This document shows, one piece after another, positions 32,901 through 47,900 of a DNA stretch of 64,000 nucleotides. Made by a program: the position numbers and the translations under genes. Origin of the DNA: Piscicola geometra (lineage: Eukaryota > Annelida > Clitellata > Hirudinida > Piscicolidae); assembly GCA_943735955.1 (NCBI GenBank), contig OX030965.1:2177701-2241700 (forward strand), read 5' to 3'. How positions within the stretch are numbered: position 1 is the first letter of the stretch; every line of letters begins with the position of its first letter. The notes beneath the pieces are model-generated. The model made no database searches, had not been told where the DNA came from, and saw only the letters and a program-made list of their open reading frames with translations.

Positions 32901-35900
32901 GTAGTTGGATAGGTGGGTGGGAAGTTGGATAGGTGGGTGGGAAGTTGGATAGGTGGGTGGGAAGTTGCATAGGTGGATGGGTAGTTGGATATGTGGATGG
33001 GTAGTTGCATAGGTGGATGGGTAGTTGCATAGGTGGATGGGTAGTTGCATAGGTGGATGGGTAGTTGCATAGGTGGATGGTTAGTTGGATAGGTGGATGG
33101 GTAGTTGCATAGGTGGATGGGTAGTTGGATAGGTGGATGGGTAGTTGGATAGGTGGATGGGTAGTTGGATAGGTGGGTGGGTAGTTGCATAGGTGGATGG
33201 GTAGTTGGATAGGTGGGTGGGAAGTTGGATAGGTGGGTGGGAAGTTGGACAGGTGGGTGGGTAGTTGCATAGGTGGATGGGTAGTTGGATAGGTGGGTGG
33301 GAAGTTGGATAGGTGGGTGGGAAGTTGCATAGGTGGATGGGTAGTTGCATAGGTGGATGGGTAGTTGGATAGGTGGATGGGTAGTTGGATAGGTGGATGG
33401 GTAGTTGGATAGGTGGATGGGTAGTTGCATAGGTGGGTGGGTAGTTGCATAGGTGGATGGGAAGTTGCATAGGTGGATGGGTAGTTGCATAGGTGGGTGG
33501 GTAGTTGCATAGGTGGATGGGTAGTTGGATAGGTGGATGGGTAGTTGCATAGGTGGATGGGTAGTTGGATAGGTGGATGGGTAGTTGGATAGGTGGATGG
33601 GTAGTTGCATAGGTGGATGGGTAGTTGGATAGGTGGATGGGTAGTTGCATAGGTGGGTGGGAGGTTGCATAGGTGGGTGGGAAGTTGGATAGGTGGATGG
33701 GTAGTTGCATAGGTGGGTGGGAAGTTGGATAGGTGGATGGGTAGTTGCATAGGTGGATGGGTAGTTAAATAGGTGGGTGGGTAGTTGCATAGGTGGATGG
33801 GTAGTTGGATAGGTGGGTGGGAAGTTGGATAGGTGGGTGGGAAGTTGGATAGGTGGGTGGGTAGTTGCATAGGTGGATGGGTAGTTGGATAGGTGGGTGG
33901 GAAGTTGGATAGGTGGGTGGGAAGTTGGACAGGTGGGTGGGTAGTTGCATAGGTGGATGGGTAGTTGGATAGGTGGGTGGGAAGTTGGATAGGTGGGTGG
34001 GAAGTTGCATAGGTGGATGGGTAGTTGCATAGGTGGATGGGTAGTTGGATAGGTGGATGGGTAGTTGGATAGGTGGATGGGTAGTTGGATAGGTGGATGG
34101 GTAGTTGCATAGGTGGGTGGGTAGTTGCATAGGTGGATGGGAAGTTGCATAGGTGGATGGGTAGTTGCATAGGTGGGTGGGTAGTTGCATAGGTGGATGG
34201 GTAGTTGGATAGGTGGATGGGTAGTTGCATAGGTGGATGGGTAGTTGGATAGGTGGATGGGTAGTTGGATAGGTGGATGGGTAGTTGGATAGGTGGATGG
34301 GTAGTTGCATAGGTGGATGGGTAGTTGCATAGGTGGGTGGGAGGTTGCATAGGTGGGTGGGAAGTTGGATAGGTGGATGGGTAGTTGCATAGGTGGGTGG
34401 GAAGTTGGATAGGTGGATGGGTAGTTGCATAGGTGGATGGGTAGTTAAATAGGTGGATGGGTAGTTGGATAGGTGGATGGGTAGTTGGATAGGTGGATGG
34501 GTAGTTGGATAGGTGGGTGGGTAGTTGCATAGGTGGATGGGTAGTTGGATAGGTGGGTGGGAAGTTGGATAGGTGGGTGGGAAGTTGGATAGGTGGGTGG
34601 GTAGTTGCATAGGTGGATGGGTAGTTGGATAGGTGGGTGGGAAGTTGGATAGGTGGGTGGGAAGTTGGATAGGTGGGTGGGAAGTTGCATAGGTGGATGG
34701 GTAGTTGGATATGTGGATGGGTAGTTGCATAGGTGGATGGGTAGTTGCATAGGTGGATGGGTAGTTGCATAGGTGGATGGGTAGTTGCATAGGTGGATGG
34801 TTAGTTGGATAGGTGGATGGGTAGTTGCATAGGTGGATGGGTAGTTGGATAGGTGGATGGGTAGTTGGATAGGTGGATGGGTAGTTGGATAGGTGGGTGG
34901 GTAGTTGCATAGGTGGATGGGTAGTTGGATAGGTGGGTGGGAAGTTGGATAGGTGGGTGGGAAGTTGGACAGGTGGGTGGGTAGTTGCATAGGTGGATGG
35001 GTAGTTGGATAGGTGGGTGGGAAGTTGGATAGGTGGGTGGGAAGTTGCATAGGTGGATGGGTAGTTGCATAGGTGGATGGGTAGTTGGATAGGTGGATGG
35101 GTAGTTGGATAGGTGGATGGGTAGTTGGATAGGTGGATGGGTAGTTGCATAGGTGGGTGGGTAGTTGCATAGGTGGATGGGAAGTTGCATAGGTGGATGG
35201 GTAGTTGCATAGGTGGGTGGGTAGTTGCATAGGTGGATGGGTAGTTGGATAGGTGGATGGGTAGTTGCATAGGTGGATGGGTAGTTGGATAGGTGGATGG
35301 GTAGTTGGATAGGTGGATGGGTAGTTGCATAGGTGGATGGGTAGTTGGATAGGTGGATGGGTAGTTGCATAGGTGGGTGGGAGGTTGCATAGGTGGGTGG
35401 GAAGTTGGATAGGTGGATGGGTAGTTGCATAGGTGGGTGGGAAGTTGGATAGGTGGATGGGTAGTTGCATAGGTGGATGGGTAGTTAAATAGGTGGATGG
35501 GTAGTTGGATAGGTGGATGGGTAGTTGGATAGGTGGATGGGTAGTTGGATAGGTGGGTGGGTAGTTGCATAGGTGGATGGGTAGTTGGATAGGTGGGTGG
35601 GAAGTTGGATAGGTGGGTGGGAAGTTGGATAGGTGGGTGGGTAGTTGCATAGGTGGATGGGTAGTTGGATAGGTGGGTGGGAAGTTGGATAGGTGGGTGG
35701 GAAGTTGGACAGGTGGGTGGGTAGTTGCATAGGTGGATGGGTAGTTGGATAGGTGGGTGGGAAGTTGGATAGGTGGGTGGGAAGTTGCATAGGTGGATGG
35801 GTAGTTGCATAGGTGGATGGGTAGTTGGATAGGTGGATGGGTAGTTGGATAGGTGGATGGGTAGTTGGATAGGTGGATGGGTAGTTGCATAGGTGGGTGG

Positions 35901-38900
35901 GTAGTTGCATAGGTGGATGGGAAGTTGCATAGGTGGATGGGTAGTTGCATAGGTGGGTGGGTAGTTGCATAGGTGGATGGGTAGTTGGATAGGTGGATGG
36001 GTAGTTGCATAGGTGGATGGGTAGTTGGATAGGTGGATGGGTAGTTGGATAGGTGGATGGGTAGTTGGATAGGTGGATGGGTAGTTGCATAGGTGGATGG
36101 GTAGTTGCATAGGTGGGTGGGAGGTTGCATAGGTGGGTGGGAAGTTGGATAGGTGGATGGGTAGTTGCATAGGTGGGTGGGAAGTTGGATAGGTGGATGG
36201 GTAGTTGCATAGGTGGATGGGTAGTTAAATAGGTGGATGGGTAGTTGGATAGGTGGATGGGTAGTTGGATAGGTGGATGGGTAGTTGGATAGGTGGGTGG
36301 GTAGTTGCATAGGTGGATGGGTAGTTGGATAGGTGGGTGGGAAGTTGGATAGGTGGGTGGGAAGTTGGATAGGTGGGTGGGTAGTTGCATAGGTGGATGG
36401 GTAGTTGGATAGGTGGGTGGGAAGTTGGATAGGTGGGTGGGAAGTTGGATAGGTGGGTGGGAAGTTGCATAGGTGGATGGGTAGTTGGATATGTGGATGG
36501 GTAGTTGCATAGGTGGATGGGTAGTTGCATAGGTGGATGGGTAGTTGCATAGGTGGATGGTTAGTTGGATAGGTGGATGGGTAGTTGCATAGGTGGATGG
36601 GTAGTTGGATAGGTGGATGGGTAGTTGGATAGGTGGATGGGTAGTTGGATAGGTGGATGGGTAGTTGCATAGGTGGATGGGTAGTTGCATAGGTGGATGG
36701 GTAGTTGGATAGGTGGATGGGTAGTTGGATAGGTGGATGGGTAGTTGGATAGGTGGATGGGTAGTTGGATAGGTGGATGGGTAGTTGCATAGGTGGATGG
36801 GTAGTTGGATAGGTGGATGGGTAGTTGCATAGGTGGGTGGGAGGTTGCATAGGTGGGTGGGAAGTTGGATAGGTGGATGGGTAGTTGCATAGGTGGGTGG
36901 GAAGTTGGATAGGTGGATGGGTAGTTGCATAGGTGGATGGGTAGTTGGATAGGTGGATGGGTAGTTGGATAGGTGGATGGATAGTTGGATAGGTGGATGG
37001 GTAGTTGCATAGGTGGATGGGTAGTTGGATAGGTGGATGGGTAGTTGGATAGGTGGATGGGAAGTTGGATAGATGGATGGGTAGTTGGATAGGTGGATGG
37101 GTAGTTGCATAGGTGGATGGGTAGTTGGATAGGTGGATGGGTAGTTGGATAGATGGATGGGTAGTTGGATAGGTGGGTGGGAAGTTGGATAGGTGGATGG
37201 GTAGTTGCATAGGTGGATGGGTAGTTGGATAGGTGGATGGGTAGTTGGATAGGTGGATGGGTAGTTGGATAGGTGGATGGGTAGTTGCATAGGTGGATGG
37301 GTAGTTGCATAGGTGGATGGGTAGTTGCATAGGTGGATGGGTAGTTGCATAGGTGGATGGGTAGTTGGATAGGTGGATGGGTAGTTGGATAGGTGGATGG
37401 GTAGTTGGATAGGTGGATGGGTAGTTGGATAGGTGGATGGGTAGTTGGATAGGTGGGTGGGTAGTTGCATAGGTGGATGGGTAGTTGGATAGGTGGGTGG
37501 GAAGTTGGATAGGTGGGTGGGAAGTTGGATAGGTGGGTGGGTAGTTGCATAGGTGGATGGGTAGTTGGATAGGTGGGTGGGTAGTTGGATAGGTGGATGG
37601 GTAGTTGGATAGGTGGATGGGTAGTTGGATTGGTGGATGGGTAGTTGCATAGGTGGATGGATAGTTGGATAGGTGGATGGGTAGTTGGATAGGTGGATGG
37701 GTAGTTGGATAGGTGGATGGGTAGTTGCATAGGTGGATGGGTAGTTGGATAGGTGGATGGGTAGTTGGATAGGTGGATGGGTAGTTGGATAGGTGGATGG
37801 GTAGTTGGATAGGTGGATGGGTAGTTGGATAGATGGATGGGTAGTTGGATAGGTGGGTGGGAAGTTGGATAGGTGGATGGGTAGTTGCATAGGTGGATGG
37901 GTAGTTGGATAGGTGGGTGGGTAGTTGGATAGGTGGATGGGTAGTTGGATAGGTGGATGGGTAGTTGCATAGGTGGATGGGTAGTTGCATAGGTGGATGG
38001 GTAGTTGCATAGGTGGATGGGTAGTTGCATAGGTGGATGGGTAGTTGCATAGGTGGATGGGTAGTTGGATAGGTGGATGGGTAGTTGGATAGTTGGATGG
38101 GTAGTTGGATAGGTGGATGGGTAGTTGGATAGGTGGGTGGGTAGTTGCATAGGTGGATGGGTAGTTGGATAGGTGGGTGGGAAGTTGGATAGGTGGGTGG
38201 GAAGTTGGACAGGTGGGTGGGTAGTTGCATAGGTGGATGGGTAGTTGGATAGGTGGGTGGGAAGTTGGATAGGTGGGTGGGAAGTTGCATAGGTGGATGG
38301 GTAGTTGCATAGGTGGATGGGTAGTTGGATAGGTGGATGGGTAGTTGGATAGGTGGATGGGTAGTTGGATAGGTGGATGGGTAGTTGCATAGGTGGGTGG
38401 GTAGTTGGATAGGTGGATGGGTAGTTGCATAGGTGGGTGGGTAGTTGCATAGGTGGATGGGTAGTTGCATAGGGGGATGGGTAGTTGGATAGGTGGATGG
38501 GTAGTTGGATAGGTGGATGGGTAGTTGGATAGGTGGATGGGTAGTTGGATAGGTGGGTGGGTAGTTGCATAGGTGGATGGGTAGTTGGATAGGTGGGTGG
38601 GAAGTTGGATAGGTGGGTGGGAAGTTGGATAGGTGGGTGGGTAGTTGCATAGGTGGATGGGTAGTTGGATAGGTGGGTGGGAAGTTGGATAGGTGGGTGG
38701 AAAGTTGGATAGGTGGGTGGGAAGTTGCATAGGTGGATGGGTAGTTGGATACGTGGATGGGTAGTTGCATAGGTGGATGGGTAGTTGCATAGGTGGATGG
38801 GTAGTTGCATAGGTGGATGGTTAGTTGGATAGGTGGATGGGTAGTTGCATAGGTGGATGGGTAGTTGGATAGGTGGATGGGTAGTTGGATAGGTGGATGG

Positions 38901-41900
38901 GTAGTTGGATAGGTGGGTGGGTAGTTGCATAGGTGGATGGGTAGTTGGATAGGTGGGTGGGAAGTTGGATAGGTGGGTGGGAAGTTGGACAGGTGGGTGG
39001 GTAGTTGCATAGGTGGATGGGTAGTTGGATAGGTGGGTGGGAAGTTGGATAGGTGGGTGGGAAGTTGCATAGGTGGATGGGTAGTTGCATAGGTGGATGG
39101 GTAGTTGGATAGGTGGATGGGTAGTTGGATAGGTGGATGGGTAGTTGGATAGGTGGATGGGTAGTTGCATAGGTGGGTGGGTAGTTGCATAGGTGGATGG
39201 GAAGTTGCATAGGTGGATGGGTAGTTGCATAGGTGGGTGGGTAGTTGCATAGGTGGATGGGTAGTTGGATAGGTGGATGGGTAGTTGCATAGGTGGATGG
39301 GTAGTTGGATAGGTGGATGGGTAGTTGGATAGGTGGATGGGTAGTTGCATAGGTGGATGGGTAGTTGGATAGGTGGATGGGTAGTTGCATAGGTGGGTGG
39401 GAGGTTGCATAGGTGGGTGGGAAGTTGGATAGGTGGATGGGTAGTTGCATAGGTGGGTGGGAAGTTGGATAGGTGGATGGGTAGTTGCATAGGTGGATGG
39501 GTAGTTGGATAGGTGGATGGGTAGTTGGATAGGTGGATGGGTAGTTGGATAGGTGGATGGGTAGTTGGATAGGTGGGTGGGTAGTTGCATAGGTGGATGG
39601 GTAGTTGGATAGGTGGGTGGGAAGTTGGATAGGTGGGTGGGAAGTTGGATAGGTGGGTGGGTAGTTGCATAGGTGGATGGGTAGTTGGATAGGTGGGTGG
39701 GAAGTTGGATAGGTGGGTGGGAAGTTGGATAGGTGGGTGGGAAGTTGCATAGGTGGATGGGTAGTTGGAGACGTGGATGGGTAGTTGCATAGGTGGATGG
39801 GTAGTTGCATAGGTGGATGGGTAGTTGCATAGGTGGATGGTTAGTTGGATAGGTGGATGGGTAGTTGCATAGGTGGATGGGTAGTTGGATAGGTGGATGG
39901 GTAGTTGGATAGGTGGATGGGTAGTTGGATAGGTGGATGGGTAGTTGCATAGGTGGATGGGTAGTTGCATAGGTGGATGGGTAGTTGGATAGGTGGATGG
40001 GTAGTTGCATAGGTGGATGGGTAGTTGGATAGGTGGATGGGTAGTTGGATAGGTGGATGGGTAGTTGCATAGGTGGATGGGTAGTTGGATAGGTGGATGG
40101 GTAGTTGCATAGGTGGGTGGGAGGTTGCATAGGTGGGTGGGAAGTTGGATAGGTGGATGGGTAGTTGCATAGGTGGGTGGGAAGTTGGATAGGTGGATGG
40201 GTAGTTGCATAGGTGGATGGGTAGTTGGATAGGTGGATGGGTAGTTGGATAGGTGGATGGATAGTTGGATAGGTGGATGGGTAGTTGCATAGGTGGATGG
40301 GTAGTTGGATAGGTGGATGGGTAGTTGGATAGGTGGATGGGAAGTTGGATAGATGGATGGGTAGTTGGATAGGTGGATGGGTAGTTGCATAGGTGGATGG
40401 GTAGTTGGATAGGTGGATGGGTAGTTGGATAGATGGATGGGTAGTTGGATAGGTGGGTGGGAAGTTGGATAGGTGGATGGGTAGTTGCATAGGTGGATGG
40501 GTAGTTGGATAGGTGGATGGGTAGTTGGATAGGTGGATGGGTAGTTGGATAGGTGGATGGGTAGTTGCATAGGTGGATGGGTAGTTGCATAGGTGGATGG
40601 GTAGTTGCATAGGTGGATGGGTAGTTGGATAGGTGGATGGGTAGTTGGATAGGTGGATGGGTAGTTGGATAGGTGGGTGGGTAGTTGCATAGGTGGATGG
40701 GTAGTTGGATAGGTGGGTGGGAAGTTGGATAGGTGGGTGGGAAGTTGGATAGGTGGGTGGGTAGTTGCATAGGTGGATGGGTAGTTGGATAGGTGGGTGG
40801 GTAGTTGGATAGGTGGATGGGTAGTTGGATAGGTGGGTGGGTAGTTGGATAGGTGGATGGGTAGTTGGATAGGTGGGTGGGTAGTTGGATAGGTGGATGG
40901 GTAGTTGGACAGGTGGATGGGTAGTTGCATAGGTGGGTGGGAAGTTGGATAGGTGGATGGGTAGTTGGATAGGTGGATGGGTAGTTGGATAGGTGGGTGG
41001 GTAGTTGGATAGGTGGGTGGGAAGTTGGATAGGTGGGTGGGAAGTTGGACAGGTGGGTGGGTAGTTGCATAGGTGGATGGGTAGTTGGATAAGTGGGTGG
41101 GAAGTTGGATAGGTGGGTGGGAAGTTGCATAGGTGGATGGGTAGTTGCATAGGTGGATGGGTAGTTGGATAGGTGGATGGGTAGTTGGATAGGTGGATGG
41201 GTAGTTGGATAGGTGGATGGGTAGTTGCATAGGTGGGTGGGTAGTTGCATAGGTGGATGGGAAGTTGCATAGGTGGATGGGTAGTTGCATAGGTGGGTGG
41301 GTAGTTGCATAGGTGGATGGGTAGTTGGATAGGTGGATGGGTAGTTGCATAGGTGGATGGGTAGTTGGATAGGTGGATGGGTAGTTGGATAGGTGGATGG
41401 GTAGTTGCATAGGTGGATGGGTAGTTGGATAGGTGGATGGGTAGTTGCATAGGTGGGTGGGAGGTTGCATAGGTGGGTGGGAAGTTGGATAGGTGGATGG
41501 GTAGTTGCATAGGTGGGTGGGAAGTTGGATAGGTGGATGGGTAGTTGCATAGGTGGATGGGTAGTTGGATAGGTGGATGGGTAGTTGGATAGGTGGATGG
41601 GTAGTTGGATAGGTGGATGGGTAGTTGGATAGGTGGGTGGGTAGTTGCATAGGTGGATGGGTAGTTGGATAGGTGGGTGGGAAGTTGGATAGGTGGGTGG
41701 GAAGTTGGATAGGTGGGTGGGTAGTTGCATAGGTGGATGGGTAGTTGGATAGGTGGGTGGGAAGTTGGATAGGTGGGTGGGAAGTTGGATAGGTGGGTGG
41801 GAAGTTGCATAGGTGGATGGGTAGTTGGATACGTGGATGGGTAGTTGCATAGGTGGATGGGTAGTTGCATAGGTGGATGGGTAGTTGCATAGGTGGATGG

Positions 41901-44900
41901 TTAGTTGGATAGGTGGATGGGTAGTTGCATAGGTGGATGGGTAGTTGGATAGGTGGATGGGTAGTTGGATAGGTGGATGGGTAGTTGGATAGGTGGATGG
42001 GTAGTTGCATAGGTGGATGGGTAGTTGCATAGGTGGATGGGTAGTTGGATAGGTGGATGGGTAGTTGCATAGGTGGATGGGTAGTTGGATAGGTGGATGG
42101 GTAGTTGGATAGGTGGATGGGTAGTTGCATAGGTGGATGGGTAGTTGGATAGGTGGATGGGTAGTTGCATAGGTGGGTGGGAGGTTGCATAGGTGGGTGG
42201 GAAGTTGGATAGGTGGATGGGTAGTTGCATAGGTGGGTGGGAAGTTGGATAGGTGGATGGGTAGTTGCATAGGTGGATGGGTAGTTGGATAGGTGGATGG
42301 GTAGTTGGATAGGTGGATGGATAGTTGGATAGGTGGATGGGTAGTTGCATAGGTGGATGGGTAGTTGGATAGGTGGATGGGTAGTTGGATAGGTGGATGG
42401 GAAGTTGGATAGATGGATGGGTAGTTGGATAGGTGGATGGGTAGTTGCATAGGTGGATGGGTAGTTGGATAGGTGGATGGGTAGTTGGATAGATGGATGG
42501 GTAGTTGGATAGGTGGGTGGGAAGTTGGATAGGTGGATGGGTAGTTGCATAGGTGGATGGGTAGTTGGATAGGTGGATGGGTAGTTGGATAGGTGGATGG
42601 GTAGTTGGATAGGTGGATGGGTAGTTGCATAGGTGGATGGGTAGTTGCATAGGTGGATGGGTAGTTGCATAGGTGGATGGGTAGTTGGATAGGTGGATGG
42701 GTAGTTGGATAGGTGGATGGGTAGTTGGATAGGTGGGTGGGTAGTTGCATAGGTGGATGGGTAGTTGGATAGGTGGGTGGGAAGTTGGATAGGTGGGTGG
42801 GAAGTTGGATAGGTGGGTGGGTAGTTGCATAGGTGGATGGGTAGTTGGATAGGTGGGTGGGTAGTTGGATAGGTGGATGGGTAGTTGGATAGGTGGGTGG
42901 GTAGTTGGATAGGTGGATGGGTAGTTGGATAGGTGGGTGGGTAGTTGGATAGGTGGATGGGTAGTTGGACAGGTGGATGGGTAGTTGCATAGGTGGGTGG
43001 GAAGTTGGATAGGTGGATGGGTAGTTGGATAGGTGGATGGGTAGTTGGATAGGTGGGTGGGAAGTTGGATAGGTAGATGGGTAGTTGGATAGGTGGGTGG
43101 GAAGTTGGATAGGTGGATGGGAAGTTGGATAGATGGACGGGTAGTTGGATAGGTGGATGGGTAGTTGGATAGGTGGATGGGTAGTTGGATAGGTGGATGG
43201 GTAGTTGGATAGGTGGATGGGTAGTTGCATAGGTGGATGGGTAGTTGCATAGGTGGATGGGTAGTTGCATAGGTGGATGGGTAGTTGGATAGGTGGATGG
43301 GTAGTTGGATAGGTGGATGGGTAGTTGCATAGGTGGGTGGGAAGTTGGATAGGTGGATGGGTAGTTGGATAGATGGATGGGTAGTTGGATAGGTGGATGG
43401 GTAGTTGGATAGGTGGATGGGTAGTTGGATAGATGGATGGGTAGTTGGATAGGTGGATGGGTAGTTGCATAGGTGGGTGGGTAGTTGCATAGGTGGATGG
43501 GTAGTTGGATAGGTGGATGGGTAGTTGGATAGGTGGATGGGTAGTTGGATAGGTAGATGGGTAGTTGGATAGGTGGATGGGTAGTTGGATAGGTGGATGG
43601 GTAGTTGGATAGGTGGATGGGTAGTTGGATAGGTGGATGGGTAGTTGCATAGGTGGATGGGTAGTTGCATAGGTGGATGGGTAGTTGGATAGGTGGATGG
43701 GTAGTTGGATAGGTGGATGGGTAGTTGGATAGATGGATGGGTAGTTGGATAGGTGGATGGGTAGTTGCATAGGTGGATGGGTAGTTGGATAGGTGGATGG
43801 GTAGTTGGATAGGTGGATGGGTAGTTGGATAGGTGGGTGGGAAGTTGGATAGGTGGATGGGTAGTTGGATAGGTGGATGGGTAGTTGGATAGGTGGATGG
43901 GTAGTTGCATAGGTGGATGGGTAGTTGGATAGGTGGATGGATAGTTGGATAGGTGGATGGGTAGTTGGATAGGTGGATGGGTAGTTGGATAGGTGGATGG
44001 GTAGTTGCATAGGTGGATGGGTAGTTGGATAGGTGAATGGGTAGTTGGATAGGTGGATGGGTAGTTGGATAGGTGGATGGGTAGTTGGATAGGTGGATGG
44101 GTAGTTGGATAGATGGATGGGTAGTTGGATAGGTGGGTGGGAAGTTGGATAGGTGGATGGGTAGTTGCATAGGTGGATGGGTAGTTGGATAGGTGGGTGG
44201 GTAGTTGGATAGGTGGATGGGTAGTTGGATAGGTGGATGGGTAGTTGCATAGGTGGATGGGTAGTTGCATAGGTGGATGGGTAGTTGCATAGGTGGATGG
44301 GTAGTTGCATAGGTGGATGGGTAGTTGCATAGGTGGATGGGTAGTTGGATAGGTGGATGGGTAGTTGGATAGGTGGATGGGTAGTTGCATAGGTGGATGG
44401 GTAGTTGGATAGGTGGATGGGTAGTTGGATAGATGGATGGGTAGTTGGATAGGTGGGTGGGAAGTTGGATAGGTGGATGAGTAGTTGCATAGGTGGATGG
44501 GTAGTTGGATAGGTGGGTGGGTAGTTGGATAGGTGGATGGGTAGTTGGATAGGTGGATGGGTAGTTGCATAGGTGGATGGGTAGTTGCATAGGTGGATGG
44601 GTAGTTGCATAGGTGGATGGGTAGTTGCATAGGTGGATGGGTAGTTGCATAGGTGGATGGGTAGTTGGATAGGTGGATGGGTAGTTGGATAGGTGGATGG
44701 GTAGTTGGATAGGTGGATGGGTAGTTGGATAGGTGGGTGGGTAGTTGCATAGGTGGATGGGTAGTTGGATAGGTGGGTGGGAAGTTGGATAGGTGGGTGG
44801 GAAGTTGGACAGGTGGGTGGGTAGTTGCATAGGTGGATGGGTAGTTGGATAGGTGGGTGGGAAGTTGGATAGGTGGGTGGGAAGTTGCATAGGTGGATGG

Positions 44901-47900
44901 GTAGTTGCATAGGTGGATGGGTAGTTGCATAGGTGGATGGGTAGTTGGATAGGTGGATGGGTAGTTGGATAGGTGGATGGGTAGTTGCATAGGTGGATGG
45001 GTAGTTGGATAGGTGGATGGGTAGTTGCATAGGTGGGTGGGAGGTTGCATAGGTGGGTGGGAAGTTGGATAGGTGGATGGGTAGTTGCATAGGTGGGTGG
45101 GAAGTTGGATAGGTGGATGGGTAGTTGCATAGGTGGATGGGTAGTTGGATAGGTGGATGGGTAGTTGGATAGGTGGATGGATAGTTGGATAGGTGGATGG
45201 GTAGTTGCATAGGTGGATGGGTAGTTGGATAGGTGGATGGGTAGTTGGATAGGTGGATGGGAAGTTGGATAGATGGATGGGTAGTTGGATAGGTGGATGG
45301 GTAGTTGCATAGGTGGATGGGTAGTTGGATAGGTGGATGGGTAGTTGGATAGATGGATGGGTAGTTGGATAGGTGGGTGGGAAGTTGGATAGGTGGATGG
45401 GTAGTTGCATAGGTGGATGGGTAGTTGGATAGGTGGATGGGTAGTTGGATAGGTGGATGGGTAGTTGGATAGGTGGATGGGTAGTTGCATAGGTGGATGG
45501 GTAGTTGCATAGGTGGATGGGTAGTTGCATAGGTGGATGGGTAGTTGGATAGGTGGATGGGTAGTTGGATAGGTGGATGGGTAGTTGGATAGGTGGGTGG
45601 GTAGTTGCATAGGTGGATGGGTAGTTGGATAGGTGGGTGGGAAGTTGGATAGGTGGGTGGGAAGTTGGATAGGTGGGTGGGTAGTTGCATAGGTGGATGG
45701 GTAGTTGGATAGGTGGGTGGGTAGTTGGATAGGTGGATGGGTAGTTGGATAGGTGGGTGGGTAGTTGGATAGGTGGATGGGTAGTTGGATAGGTGGGTGG
45801 GTAGTTGGATAGGTGGATGGGTAGTTGGACAGGTGGATGGGTAGTTGCATAGGTGGGTGGGAAGTTGGATAGGTGGATGGGTAGTTGGATAGGTGGATGG
45901 GTAGTTGGATAGGTGGGTGGGAAGTTGGATAGGTAGATGGGTAGTTGGATAGGTGGGTGGGAAGTTGGATAGGTGGATGGGAAGTTGGATAGATGGACGG
46001 GTAGTTGGATAGGTGGATGGGTAGTTGGATAGGTGGATGGGTAGTTGGATAGGTGGATGGGTAGTTGGATAGGTGGATGGGTAGTTGCATAGGTGGATGG
46101 GTAGTTGCATAGGTGGATGGGTAGTTGCATAGGTGGATGGGTAGTTGGATAGGTGGATGGGTAGTTGGATAGGTGGATGGGTAGTTGCATAGGTGGGTGG
46201 GAAGTTGGATAGGTGGATGGGTAGTTGGATAGATGGATGGGTAGTTGGATAGGTGGATGGGTAGTTGGATAGGTGGATGGGTAGTTGGATAGATGGATGG
46301 GTAGTTGGATAGGTGGATGGGTAGTTGCATAGGTGGGTGGGTAGTTGCATAGGTGGATGGGTAGTTGGATAGGTGGATGGGTAGTTGGATAGGTGGATGG
46401 GTAGTTGGATAGGTGGATGGGTAGTTGGATAGGTGGATGGGTAGTTGGATAGGTGGATGGGTAGTTGGATAGGTGGATGGGTAGTTGGATAGGTGGATGG
46501 GTAGTTGCATAGGTGGATGGGTAGTTGCATAGGTGGATGGGTAGTTGGATAGGTGGATGGGTAGTTGGATAGGTGGATGGGTAGTTGGATAGATGGATGG
46601 GTAGTTGGATAGGTGGATGGGTAGTTGCATAGGTGGATGGGTAGTTGGATAGGTGGATGGGTAGTTGGATAGGTGGATGGGTAGTTGGATAGGTGGGTGG
46701 GAAGTTGGATAGGTGGATGGGTAGTTGGATAGGTGGATGGGTAGTTGGATAGGTGGATGGGTAGTTGCATAGGTGGATGGGTAGTTGGATAGGTGGATGG
46801 ATAGTTGGATAGGTGGATGGGTAGTTGGATAGGTGGATGGGTAGTTGGATAGGTGGATGGGTAGTTGCATAGGTGGATGGGTAGTTGGATAGGTGAATGG
46901 GTAGTTGGATAGGTGGATGGGTAGTTGGATAGGTGGATGGGTAGTTGGATAGGTGGATGGGTAGTTGGATAGATGGATGGGTAGTTGGATAGGTGGGTGG
47001 GAAGTTGGATAGGTGGATGGGTAGTTGCATAGGTGGATGGGTAGTTGGATAGGTGGGTGGGTAGTTGGATAGGTGGATGGGTAGTTGGATAGGTGGATGG
47101 GTAGTTGCATAGGTGGATGGGTAGTTGCATAGGTGGATGGGTAGTTGCATAGGTGGATGGGTAGTTGCATAGGTGGATGGGTAGTTGCATAGGTGGATGG
47201 GTAGTTGGATAGGTGGATGGGTAGTTGGATAGGTGGATGGGTAGTTGCATAGGTGGATGGGTAGTTGGATAGGTGGATGGGTAGTTGGATAGATGGATGG
47301 GTAGTTGGATAGGTGGGTGGGAAGTTGGATAGGTGGATGAGTAGTTGCATAGGTGGATGGGTAGTTGGATAGGTGGGTGGGTAGTTGGATAGGTGGATGG
47401 GTAGTTGGATAGGTGGATGGGTAGTTGCATAGGTGGATGGGTAGTTGCATAGGTGGATGGGTAGTTGCATAGGTGGATGGGTAGTTGCATAGGTGGATGG
47501 GTAGTTGCATAGGTGGATGGGTAGTTGGATAGGTGGATGGGTAGTTGGATAGGTGGATGGGTAGTTGGATAGGTGGATGGGTAGTTGGATAGGTGGGTGG
47601 GTAGTTGCATAGGTGGATGGGTAGTTGGATAGGTGGGTGGGAAGTTGGATAGGTGGGTGGGAAGTTGGACAGGTGGGTGGGTAGTTGCATAGGTGGATGG
47701 GTAGTTGGATAGGTGGGTGGGAAGTTGGATAGGTGGGTGGGAAGTTGCATAGGTGGATGGGTAGTTGCATAGGTGGATGGGTAGTTGGATAGGTGGATGG
47801 GTAGTTGGATAGGTGGATGGGTAGTTGCATAGGTGGGTGGGTAGTTGCATAGGTGGATGGGAAGTTGCATAGGTGGATGGGTAGTTGCATAGGTGGGTGG

